A stretch of DNA of 64,000 nucleotides from VMDJ01 sp038146785 (GTDB taxonomy: Bacteria > Pseudomonadota > Gammaproteobacteria > Chromatiales > Chromatiaceae), in the NCBI GenBank assembly GCA_038146785.1, contig JAYQSI010000016.1, positions 744,001-808,000 of the forward strand, read 5' to 3'. Position 1 is the first letter of the stretch; each line of letters starts with the position of its first letter. Under the pieces are notes generated by a model. The model was not told the DNA's origin, searched no databases, and saw only the letters and a list, made by a program, of their open reading frames with translations. The position numbers and the translations under genes are program-made. Of this stretch, positions 45,276 to 53,152 are shown piece by piece.

Positions 45276-46039
45276 GCTTGAGTCTCCTGTGCGATGGCGC
45301 GCAATGTGGGTGTGCTCAAACCAAAGTTATCGGCATGTGCGATAGCGCGCTCTAAACGAGCAGGTGCGCTGCGCCCCATGCATTTGTGCTCAAGGTCACC
45401 TTCGAAGGCTTCGAGCATGGCGGCGATCAGTGCATCACGATCGTAAGTTTGTTCGGTGAGTGCTTCTTGAATATCAATCACATCGTTTGCAACGTCGCGC
45501 GCGAAAGCTTCATGATCTTTCCAAAGTGTACCGACATCACCACCGACACGAAGGCCAGCGATATTGGTGGTCACGATGTAGACATTCTTAACCACGAGCT
45601 CAAAGTTCATTGCATCAGCTGAAGCAACGGAGCGAGCAGGGATGTCTAGCGCGTTGAGTGCATCAACAAGTAGTTGAGCTTGGGGGCCAAACGCTGGTGA
45701 TGGAATCAGAGGCTTTGAGTCTTGACCTTTCTTCTTCTCAAACCAGACAGAGATAACCGTAGGGTTGTTGATGTGCGCATAGTCTTTAGGAAGCAGCTCG
45801 TTTTGCAGCAGCGCTAACTTGTCAGACCATTGAGAAGGAATGCTCTTCAGTGTGTCTTGCAGTGTCGCTTCACCAACCGCAACGAGTACGAGCTGAGGAT
45901 TAGGGAGTTCGCTTGCGAGTGCGTTGATGTCGGTATCTCGGGTAACCGGATATACGGGATAGCCAAGGCGCATAAAGCCGCGGGCAAACACGCTGCCCAT
46001 CTCGCCGATGCCAACGACGACAATTGGTGATTTGTTCAT
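45272..46039 (-). CDS. Rossmann-fold NAD(P)-binding protein, ketopantoate-reductase-like
   Basis: 255 residues. N-terminus IVVVGIGEMGSVFARGFMRL is a GxGxMG dinucleotide motif; the C-terminal helical half (NFELVVKNVYIVTTNIAGLR) resembles ketopantoate reductase/6-phosphogluconate-type dehydrogenases. Substrate unknown. It sits with no gap after pduO and overlaps fkpB by 4 bases, so it belongs to the pduO-fkpB-ispH unit. Confidence 0.75.
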   Translation of the reverse strand: MNKSPIVVVGIGEMGSVFARGFMRLGYPVYPVTRDTDINALASELPNPQLVLVAVGEATLQDTLKSIPSQWSDKLALLQNELLPKDYAHINNPTVISVWFEKKKGQDSKPLIPSPAFGPQAQLLVDALNALDIPARSVASADAMNFELVVKNVYIVTTNIAGLRVGGDVGTLWKDHEAFARDVANDVIDIQEALTEQTYDRDALIAAMLEAFEGDLEHKCMGRSAPARLERAIAHADNFGLSTPTLRAIAQETQA

Positions 46040-46588
46040 TTACTCAATGCCTTTTTGCCAGGTCACTTCGTCGCCGCCGTCACGCAAAACCAATGTGCGT
46101 GCGATGACAAATAAGAGATCGGACAAACGATTCAAATAGGTCAATGAGTGAGAGTTTACCGTGTCTGTGTCGGTGAGATGAATAAGCGCACGCTCAGCTC
46201 GGCGGCATACCGCACGTGCTTGATGGCATGCGGCACCGCGATGAGAGCCACCGGGCAAGATGAATTCTTTGAGTGTTGGTAGATCGGCATTGAGCTGATC
46301 GAGCCAGTTTTCTAGGCGCTCAGTCCATTCGGGCTTGGCAAATTCGTAGCCGGGCATGGCGAGCTCGCCGCCGATATCAAAGAGTCGATGCTGAATCGAT
46401 TCGAGCATCTCATCGATACCCTGAGCTTCGCCGGGTAATGAGCGAATGAGACCGATAAGCGAGTTGAGCTCATCGATATCGCCCATCGCTTCAATGCGCG
46501 CAGAATCTTTACGCACACGTTCGCCGCCTGCTAAGCCGGTCGTGCCATCGTCACCTGTGCGTGTGTAGATTTTGGTTAAGCGGGGCAT
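46040..46588 (-). CDS. pduO: PduO-type ATP:cob(I)alamin adenosyltransferase
   Basis: Makes adenosylcobalamin from cob(I)alamin and ATP. 182 residues with the signature KIYTRTGDDGTTGLAGGERV, AMGDIDELNSLIG and the C-terminal ACHQARAVCRRAERALI and YLNRLSDLLFVIAR. Its ATG overlaps the btuB stop (TAATG), so B12 uptake and adenosylation were encoded as one unit under the upstream cobalamin riboswitch. Confidence 0.94.
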   Translation of the reverse strand: MPRLTKIYTRTGDDGTTGLAGGERVRKDSARIEAMGDIDELNSLIGLIRSLPGEAQGIDEMLESIQHRLFDIGGELAMPGYEFAKPEWTERLENWLDQLNADLPTLKEFILPGGSHRGAACHQARAVCRRAERALIHLTDTDTVNSHSLTYLNRLSDLLFVIARTLVLRDGGDEVTWQKGIE

Positions 46589-48468
46589 TAGAAACCTGTG
46601 TAGATTAAGCCGACATTTAAACTAGTGCCATACGTATTGTAACCGGCTGCTAGCTCGTAATTTTCATCAAACAAATTTTTCGACGCCAAATTTCAGATGG
46701 GTATTATTCGAAAGATATTTTAAATTTAACTTGCATTAACGATGGTGTAATCCTCAACCCAGTCTCCAGAGTTTATCAGAGAGTTATTAAAATCATGTTC
46801 TGTCGCCGCTGTACATCACCTGAGTCGATAGTAATGAAGTCCTCCATACTATGATTGATCTTCAATGAGGCAATTTTTTCAGCTCTTTTGAGTAGTCTAG
46901 CTCCAGTTTGAACGTTGTAAGCATCTTGTAGCTGTAGGAATCAAGAATTAAATCTGTGTTTTTGTCTATTTAATCAAAATTCGCTTTCAAAGCCCTCGAC
47001 TTTGGCTTGCCCATCTATTTTAATAATCATAAGATCATTTTAGTTTGTCGTTATCTAGGTTAGGTGCGTTTCTATTAGTTTTCAATCAGATTTTTAATTT
47101 CTGTTTGTAAAATTGCCCAGCTATATTTGTTTCCTACCTTGTTTCTCGAAACCAATTTCCTTCTTCCTAATGACTCCTCTGGTTGGATGTTTGTATTATT
47201 TGCTTATGGCGCCCCAAACGCTGTGTTCATCAAATCTCTCGTTTGCAACTGGGAACTTTGAACATTGTTCCAATGGCACCTTTTATTTTTAAGTTAACTA
47301 ATTTGATAATTTGTATGCGTATGCTGCAGCCCATGTTGTTTTAATTTCCGTAGTAATCACTCATGGCTAATAACGCGAGCACCAAGGTTTTAATTGATGG
47401 GATCCAAGATTGTTTTTGAATTGAGTGCGCCCTTTATGTCTGAAAATCAGAGCGGAATATGATTGCCACTTTCATAGTCAATCGTTGAAAACTCATTTTT
47501 GTGCACTAATGAAGTTGTTAATTCAGTGAGGTGCACCTTGTTGATTAGGTCAATGGCTACTGTATTTCTTGTTGTAGATGAAAAGTCTTTTATGTTGTTT
47601 GCATTCCATGAGTGATCTAATTCCTCGTCTGCGCGGTAGTCGAATCGATTAAATGAAGCTGTAAGTGCGCCCAGTGGAGTCTGGATTCCGGAGGCTTTTA
47701 AGCTGGTTGTATAAACGTCATGATCTCTAAAAGACATTGCGTTACTACGCTGGTATTCCGTTTTACCAATCGCTTGCCAGTGTGAAAGTGAAAGCTCCCC
47801 CCAGTCTTGGGTTAATTCAAACGCTCCTGTAAGAGAGCTATTTTCAAAGCCAGCTGGATCGTTGATTGTTGGCTTCGTAGGTATACCTTCAGATTCAATG
47901 TGCGCCAAACCTAACTTAAATCGTTTATTTTGAAATGCATGCGCTTTAGAGATATTGATCAAGTGAGTGTTATTACTTCCTGTTTCTAGATTAACGATTC
48001 CATCAAGATCGTGAGTTGAGATGGTAGAGGTAATCGAAGTTAATTACGCCGCCGATTGCAGCATCGCCAAAGCTAGATGAGTTGGGCCTTTTATCACGCT
48101 TGCTTGACTAAGTTGTGCAGGAACAATGAATTGAGTTGAGGCTTGTCCTGAAATGCCATCATTTATTTGTACGCCGTTCATTAACACTAAGGCATGGTTG
48201 CTTTCGGTGCCTCTGAAAAAGGTGGATGCATGTTTGGCCAATGCCACCATTTGGTGTTGTTTCGACACGTTTAAACCGTTAACAGAATTATGGAAGAGTC
48301 AGACCGTTTTGGATGCACCACTTGATGATTAAAGAATCAATTATCTGTTGTGTAGAAAATATAAATTGATGTGTTTCGAACGATTTGCCACCGAAATAAA
48401 AAAATCGGCTCAGCGACAACAGATGAACTCAATGCTGCAAACACCGCAGCAGAAACTAACGTCTTCAT
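46588..48468 (-). pseudogene. btuB: btuB (TonB-dependent cobalamin receptor), multiply frameshifted
   Basis: Starting at ATG 48468 the frame encodes a signal-like MKTLVSAAVFAALSSSVVA and soon stops. Scattered frames then give plug-domain pieces (FFRGTESNHALVLMNGVQIN, DGISGQASTQFIVPAQLSQA, IKGPNSSSFGDAAIGGVIN after correction) and barrel strands (GARLLKRAEKIASLKINH). The C-terminus NLFDENYELAAGYNTYG..GLIYTGF is typical of BtuB. The total length (1881 bases) is about that of an intact receptor, so damage is by many small indels, some of them in A/T runs. Either a decaying gene or a badly sequenced stretch. Confidence 0.85.
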
Positions 48469-48603
48469 TTTTTGCCCTTAGATGCATCCCCGCATCTTTT
48501 GGTGCGCAGTGGATTTTGGGCAAAGCACGGCTAGGCAGTTATCGATGAGATATCCGCATGTCTTCACCCGGTTGCCCACCGCAACATGGTTTAACTACTA
48601 AGT

Positions 48604-48790
48604 TCGGGCCGGTATCCGGACTGACACGCGAATAAAGTGCTTACGCCTTCCCAGATCGAAATCCAGTGGCTGATGTAAGTACGAGACGTGATCACCGTTG
48701 CGGGGGCAGTGTTGGATTGAATCCGGTGGATGTCACCAACTTCCCGTTTAACCTGAGGGTAAGTTACCTAAGGCACCTCGAACGAGGCGC
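48604..48790 (-). promoter_or_regulatory. Cobalamin riboswitch
   Basis: On the minus strand the conserved elements occur in order: GAGGTGCC (P1 side), an ACGGGAA element, GGTGACATCCACCGGATT, the highly conserved CTGCCCCCGCAACGGTGAT, GCCACTGG (B12 box), CTGGGAAGG and the closing GTCAGTCCGGATACC. It lies about 135 bases before the btuB start. A hairpin AGATGC/GCATCT directly before btuB may be the expression platform, suggesting translational control. Confidence 0.95.
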
Positions 48791-48794
48791 GGAC

Positions 48795-48821
48795 ATTAAA
48801 GAGTAGAGAGAGGGGAGTCAA
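48795..48821 (-). promoter_or_regulatory. Possible promoter for the riboswitch transcript
   Basis: On the minus strand TTGACT (48821-48816), 15-base spacer, TTTAAT (48800-48795). The start would fall right at the riboswitch 5' end, as expected, but the spacer is short. Confidence 0.35.
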
Positions 48822-48839
48822 GGCCAGCGGGCTGGCTTG
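48819..48839 (-). other. Hairpin between mini-gene and riboswitch
   Basis: CAAGCCAGC pairs with GCTGGCCTTG (one bulged base) on the minus strand, directly after the mini-gene stop region. There is no T-run, so it is not a classic terminator. Confidence 0.4.
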
Positions 48840-48852
48840 AGCGACTGAGGTC

Positions 48853-48993
48853 TTATTTCATAAGTTCCTGAGTGACGAAGAGGTATCCGAGAACACCTGA
48901 GATTACGATGGCTAATGAGGTCTGAAGGACAATGCAAACACCTGGGATATCGTTACAAATCTTGGCGAATGCGCTTCCGATCATTGCTTTCAT
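48853..48993 (-). CDS. 46-codon membrane mini-protein upstream of the riboswitch
   Basis: ATG at 48993 with GGAGCAGTAG as ribosome-binding site, TAA at 48853-48855. The product has a polar N-terminus (MKAMIGSAFAKICNDIPG) and one hydrophobic helix (VCIVLQTSLAIVISGVLGYL) followed by FVTQELMK. Single-pass topology is likely. It is not a recognised family. It precedes the cobalamin riboswitch on the same strand, with a good promoter upstream. Codon use is ordinary. A chance frame cannot be excluded, but the start, ribosome-binding site and hydrophobic pattern argue for a real gene. Confidence 0.55.
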   Translation of the reverse strand: MKAMIGSAFAKICNDIPGVCIVLQTSLAIVISGVLGYLFVTQELMK

Positions 48994-49087
48994 CTACTGC
49001 TCCAATTTTGAGGGGTCGCGATAAGGGATGTCCCTTAACTCGAGACGCAGTCTGTCATCCCATTGTCACAATCACAACACGGTCATT

Positions 49088-49117
49088 TTTATACGATCAA
49101 TATTTTTTTTATGACAA
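49088..49117 (-). promoter_or_regulatory. Sigma-70 promoter for the mini-gene
   Basis: On the minus strand TTGTCA (49117-49112), 18-base spacer, TATAAA (49093-49088). One mismatch in each hexamer. It gives a leader of about 90 bases to the mini-gene, including an AAGGGA/TCCCTT hairpin at 49021-49034. The stretch from 49118 to 49220 is AT-rich with no gene. Confidence 0.5.
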
Positions 49118-49220
49118 TTAAACTATTGATTTTTATTAAATTAATCTTAATTTCTTGATCGTTTTACTGGGTTTTTAAGGGTCTTTTAAATGAGTAAAAA
49201 CTTGTAGTTATGTAGCGCCT

Positions 49221-49245
49221 CGCGCACCATTGCGCGGGATTTTTT
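49221..49245 (+). terminator. Terminator-like hairpin before rimO
   Basis: CGCGCA (49221-49226) pairs with TGCGCG (49231-49236) around CCAT, then GGATTTTTT. It lies about 25 bases before rimO on its strand, so it may be an attenuator in the rimO leader or block incoming transcription. Confidence 0.55.
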
Positions 49246-49268
49246 CTTACAAATTAAGAACTTTAGCG

Positions 49269-50591
49269 ATGTCTGATCAAAATGCCGCAAAAATTGGCTT
49301 TGTGAGCTTGGGATGCCCTAAGAATCTTGTCGATTCTGAGCGAATCCTGACTCAGCTGCGTGCCGAGGGATATAGCCTCTCGCCGAGCTATGAAGATGCC
49401 GATTTGGTCATTGTGAATACCTGCGGATTTATCGATGCAGCGGTTGAAGAGTCGCTGGATGCGATCGGTGAGGCGATTGATGCCAATGGCCGAGTGATTG
49501 TTACCGGCTGTTTAGGTAAACGAGCTGATGAGATCCGTGAAACGCATCCGCGAGTGTTAGAAGTGACAGGTGCGCATGCTTATGAAGAAGTGATGCAAGC
49601 GGTACATAAGCATCAACCTGCACCTCATGATCCTTTCACCAGTTTGGTGCCACCGCAGGGCATTAAGCTCACACCAAAACACTATGCTTATCTAAAGATC
49701 TCTGAAGGCTGCAATCATCGTTGTAGCTTCTGCATTATTCCGGGCTTGCGAGGCGACTTAGTGAGTCGTCCGATTGGTGAGGTACTCACAGAAGCTGAAC
49801 GCTTAGTCGAATCGGGTGTGCGCGAATTACTCGTCGTGTCACAAGATACCAGTGCTTATGGCGTTGATCTTAAATACCGAATGGATATCGCTAACGGTAA
49901 GCCACTTGATACTCGCTTGCGTACCTTGGCGCGTGAGTTAGGTCAGCTGCCAGCATGGGTGCGTATGCATTATGTCTATCCGTATCCGCATGTGGATGAT
50001 TTGATTCCGATGATGGCAGAAGGATTGATCCTGCCTTATCTGGATATGCCACTGCAGCACGGAAGTGAATCGGTCTTACGTGCGATGAAGCGACCTGCAG
50101 CGACAGAGAAGGTCCTCGATCGCATCAAGCGTTGGCGTGAGATGTGTCCTGATCTGACTTTGCGTTCGACCTTTATCGTTGGCTTCCCGGGTGAGACAGA
50201 AGACGACTTCGATCAACTGCTTGAGTTTGTACAAGAAGCCAACTTGGATCGTGTCGGCGCGTTTGCCTATTCACCGGTGGATGGTGCTACGGCCAATGAT
50301 TTACCGAATCAAATACCTGAAGAGATTAAGCAAGATCGTTTGCAGCGCTTTATGGAAGTCCAAGCGGAGATCTCACGCAATAAATTAGCCGGACAAGTGG
50401 GTCGCGAGATGATCGTGCTTGTCGATGAAGTGCATGATGATCATATGATTGCGCGTGGTCCAGGTGATGCGCCTGAGGTTGATGGTCAGGTGATTATTCA
50501 CGGTGGATGGGACGATGTTGCAGCAGGCGACTTTATTGAAGTGCAGGTTAGCGGTTACGATGAACACGATTTATTTGCTGAGCCGATCTAA
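49269..50591 (+). CDS. rimO: Ribosomal protein S12 methylthiotransferase RimO
   Basis: Radical SAM enzyme adding methylthio to S12 Asp88. 440 residues from ATG 49269 (MSDQNAAKIGFVSLGCPKNL); the in-frame start at 49230 falls inside the leader hairpin region and is rejected. N-terminal cluster domain with SLGCPKNLVDSE, radical SAM motif CNHRCSFCIIP, and a C-terminal TRAM domain. Followed by yqhA 17 bases later. Confidence 0.96.
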   Translation: MSDQNAAKIGFVSLGCPKNLVDSERILTQLRAEGYSLSPSYEDADLVIVNTCGFIDAAVEESLDAIGEAIDANGRVIVTGCLGKRADEIRETHPRVLEVTGAHAYEEVMQAVHKHQPAPHDPFTSLVPPQGIKLTPKHYAYLKISEGCNHRCSFCIIPGLRGDLVSRPIGEVLTEAERLVESGVRELLVVSQDTSAYGVDLKYRMDIANGKPLDTRLRTLARELGQLPAWVRMHYVYPYPHVDDLIPMMAEGLILPYLDMPLQHGSESVLRAMKRPAATEKVLDRIKRWREMCPDLTLRSTFIVGFPGETEDDFDQLLEFVQEANLDRVGAFAYSPVDGATANDLPNQIPEEIKQDRLQRFMEVQAEISRNKLAGQVGREMIVLVDEVHDDHMIARGPGDAPEVDGQVIIHGGWDDVAAGDFIEVQVSGYDEHDLFAEPI

Positions 50592-50607
50592 GGCTTAAGA
50601 GAAAACA

Positions 50608-51120
50608 ATGAAAGATTTTGAAACTTTGATGGAAAACAGCTTCTTTAAAATGCGCTGGTTATTGGCGCCATTTTTTATTGGCTTGATGGTGTCAGTGATT
50701 GCCTTGCTGATTAAGTTTGGTAAAGAACTGTTCTCATTGATGAGCGGCGTGCTAACTGGCGCAGCTGAACAACCTATCCTGAGTATTTTGACCTTGATCG
50801 ATACGGCATTGCTTGCGGGTCTGTTGTTGATTATTGCTTTCAGTGGCTATGAGAACTTTGTCTCTAAGTTTGCCATTGGTGACCATGAAGACCGTCCAGG
50901 TTGGATGGGTAAGGTTGGCTTTGCTGATCTTAAGTTGAAGCTGATCGGTGCGGTGGTTGCGATCTCAACAGTTGAGTTATTGAAAGCCTTCTTGAATACC
51001 GAAACATTGAGCAATGAGTCTTTGGCATGGAAGGTGGGTATTCACATTGCGCTGGTGTTCTCTGGCTTGATGTTTGCGCTGACCGATTACATATCGGGTA
51101 AAGGCAAAGAGAGTCATTAA
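50608..51120 (+). CDS. yqhA: YqhA family (UPF0114) membrane protein
   Basis: 170 residues with about four membrane helices and motifs FFKMRWLLAPFFIGLMV, IDTALLAGLLLIIAFSGYEN, GDHEDRPGWMGKVGFADLK. Function of the family is not established. Probably cotranscribed with rimO and ended by a strong terminator. Confidence 0.9.
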   Translation: MKDFETLMENSFFKMRWLLAPFFIGLMVSVIALLIKFGKELFSLMSGVLTGAAEQPILSILTLIDTALLAGLLLIIAFSGYENFVSKFAIGDHEDRPGWMGKVGFADLKLKLIGAVVAISTVELLKAFLNTETLSNESLAWKVGIHIALVFSGLMFALTDYISGKGKESH

Positions 51121-51129
51121 ACGACACAC

Positions 51130-51161
51130 ATAAAAAAACCGGCTAACGCCGGTTTTTTTAT
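51130..51161 (+). terminator. Bidirectional terminator between yqhA and the DUF2892 gene
   Basis: ATAAAAAAACCGGC pairs with GCCGGTTTTTTTAT around TAAC. A and T runs on both sides allow it to stop yqhA rightward and the DUF2892 gene leftward. Confidence 0.93.
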
Positions 51162-51175
51162 GTCTTGTGTTCAGC

Positions 51176-51391
51176 TTAAAACGCTGAGCCTGGTTGCTTG
51201 CCCACTTTCTTCAAGATCATTGCCAATGGGCAGAAGCCTGTGAAAGATGATTGCAGCAAGTTGAAACCGATAAAGGCGGTGAACCAATGCCAGTTAGTGC
51301 TGTGGAAAATTGGGCTGCCTTCAGTGCCTAAAGCCAGTGTCAGCATGATCATGATGCCGGCAAATGCCATAACAATTCGTTCGATAGACAT
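51176..51391 (-). CDS. DUF2892 inner-membrane protein (YgaP-tail-like)
   Basis: 71 residues with two membrane helices and the signature FIGFNLLQSSFTGFCPLAMIL and LKKVGKQPGSAF, the DUF2892 domain seen alone or at the end of YgaP rhodanese proteins. ATG 51391 has GGAG 8 bases upstream. The long open frame that appears to fuse it to dusA results from a frameshift in dusA, not a true fusion. Sulfur-related families often carry it, but the function is unknown. Confidence 0.85.
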   Translation of the reverse strand: MSIERIVMAFAGIMIMLTLALGTEGSPIFHSTNWHWFTAFIGFNLLQSSFTGFCPLAMILKKVGKQPGSAF

Positions 51392-51468
51392 GGTGTGTAC
51401 TCCGTTAAGTGTTTGATTCGTCAACAAAGACGCGTTGGCGCGCAGTGTAGAGAGATCGCTTGTGTGCG

Positions 51469-52450
51469 TCAATCGAGCGGGTCTGTGACAAGCGCAACCG
51501 CATCGAGTAACACTTGTAGGTTGGCACCTTTTTTTCGTGGCGTTCTCAGAGAGGTGACGACGGTAAGCGCGCGCACCCGGTAAGCCTTGATACAAACCCA
51601 ACATGTGACGCGTGATGTGACTGAGATAGATATCGTTGCTCAGTTGTTCTTCGATGTAAGGAATCATCGCGTCGATGACTTGTGAGCGGTGCGTCACCTT
51701 TGCATCATCGTTAAAGAATTGTGTATCGACTTGCTGAAGTAACCAAGGGTTGCTGTATGCCTCGCGACCGATCATGACGCCATCAACGTGTTCGAGTTGT
51801 TCATGCGCGACATCGAGCGTGGTGATGCCACCGTTAATGATCAGGTTGAGTTGAGGAAAGTCCTGTTTGAGTTGATAAACCACATCGTATTTCAATGGTG
51901 GTACATCACGATTTTCTTTTGGGCTTAAGCCTTGAAGCCACGCTTTACGTGCATGCACGATAAAGGTTTCACAACCCGCTTCGGCACTCAATTGCACAAA
52001 GCGATGTAACTCTTCATAGCTATCTTGTTCATCAATGCCAATGCGATGTTTAACGGTGATGGGCACATTGGTTGCAGCCTTCATTGCAGCAACACTCTCT
52101 GCAACTACCTCGGGTGTTCCCATTAAGCAGGCACCAAAGCGTCCGTTCTGCACGCGATCAGAAGGGCAGCCCACATTCAGGTTTACTTCGTCATAGCCCC
52201 AGTCTTCAGCCAGCTTTGCGCAATGCGCGAGTTCTTTTGGCTCGCTACCGCCCAGCTGTAAGGCAACAGGGTGTTCTTCTGCGTTGTAATCGAGAAAGCG
52301 ACCTGGCTCACGGTAGATCAATGCACCGGTGGTAATCATCTCGGTGTAGAGCATGGCGTGTTGCGTTAGCTGACGATGAAAGAATCGACAATGTCGATCT
52401 GTCCAATCAAGCATCGGCGCAACGCAAAAGCGGTGAGCGGAAAAAGTCAT
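51469..52450 (-). CDS. dusA: tRNA-dihydrouridine(20/20a) synthase DusA, C-terminal frameshift
   Basis: Flavin enzyme reducing tRNA uridines. From ATG 52450 (MTFSAHRFCVAPMLDWTDRH); motifs VNLNVGCPSDRVQNGRFGAC (active-site Cys), KHRIGIDEQDSYEEL, IINGGITTLD. After YRRHLSENATKK the frame shifts at a T7 run (51529-51535): one base fewer gives GANLQVLLDAVALVTDPLD and a stop at 51469, 326 residues in total. As written it runs on through the DUF2892 gene to 51176. DusA's normal length supports the correction. Confidence 0.9.
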
Positions 52451-52489
52451 CTGAGGATTGTAACGGGTGTTGAATAACACCCGAAGTGT

Positions 52490-52885
52490 TTAGCCTGGGT
52501 GGCGCTCGTTCATCTTTGACCAGTCGGCATAGATTTCATCCGGCCAACGGCTTTGTACAAAGGCCAAGATATCGAGGATTTGTTGCGTGGTTAACTGATG
52601 TTGAAAACCTGGCATAGAGCCATTACCAAAGGTCACTGTTGCTACGAGCTGACGCAAAGGATGATGCCAAGTGTGTGCCATGCCATTTAAAGGTGGTGCA
52701 GGGTAGTGCCCTTTAGAGGTTGGCATTGGCCAATGCTTATCACCTTCTGCATTAGCGCCATGACATGACGCGCAATTATCCGCATAAAGGGACGAGCCTT
52801 TCTCAACATCGGTTGTTTCAAACCAACGAGCGTGTGAAGTAGTCGTGAACAAAAGCACGCAAATCAATACAGCAAGATTACGCAT
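52490..52885 (-). CDS. Small c-type cytochrome
   Basis: 131 residues: signal peptide LAVLICVLLFTTTSHA, one heme-binding motif CASCH near residue 38 and a downstream Met ligand (GNGSMPGF). Class I monoheme periplasmic electron carrier. Electron partner unknown. It ends 40 bases before dusA on the same strand. The gap 52886-53152 upstream has only promoter-like sequence, including a CGTTATAACG palindrome. Confidence 0.9.
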   Translation of the reverse strand: MRNLAVLICVLLFTTTSHARWFETTDVEKGSSLYADNCASCHGANAEGDKHWPMPTSKGHYPAPPLNGMAHTWHHPLRQLVATVTFGNGSMPGFQHQLTTQQILDILAFVQSRWPDEIYADWSKMNERHPG

Positions 52886-53107
52886 GTGAATCCAAATTCA
52901 GAGAGTTAAATACTTTTTATTATTCTTGTGTGGCGCAAGTATATGAGCTTACAGAACTTTTTTAAACTGCTTGGTGGGTTTAAGTTTATTAGAGGTTTCT
53001 TCTATTAAGAAATATTATGTTTTTGGGGTGCTCAATTGCGTCCGCTTTGCTAGAGTCGCCCGACGGTTTTTGCCCCTCACGCCTTGTGAGTAAAGGGTTT
53101 AGCTGTA

Positions 53108-53117
53108 CGTTATAACG
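53108..53117 (+). promoter_or_regulatory. Palindrome overlapping a possible -10 of the Liv-type operon
   Basis: CGTTATAACG is a perfect 10-base palindrome containing TATAAC. No good -35 lies at the right distance. It starts 45 bases before the substrate-binding protein gene. Confidence 0.3.
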
Positions 53118-53152
53118 ATAAATAACCCATCAAAAGTTTGGAGGACAAACTG

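Noticed and set aside
46600..49200. Genomic island or mobile element
   Set aside because: The region is AT-richer and damaged, but has no transposase, integrase, direct repeats or tRNA target; a decayed btuB with its riboswitch explains it.
49190..49207. MSKNL leader peptide of rimO
   Set aside because: Too short and without a clear ribosome-binding site to list as a gene; mentioned only with the attenuator-like hairpin.
51176..52480. True DusA-DUF2892 fusion protein
   Set aside because: The junction sequence is non-homologous, the normal DusA tail exists one base away, and the DUF2892 gene has its own start and ribosome-binding site.
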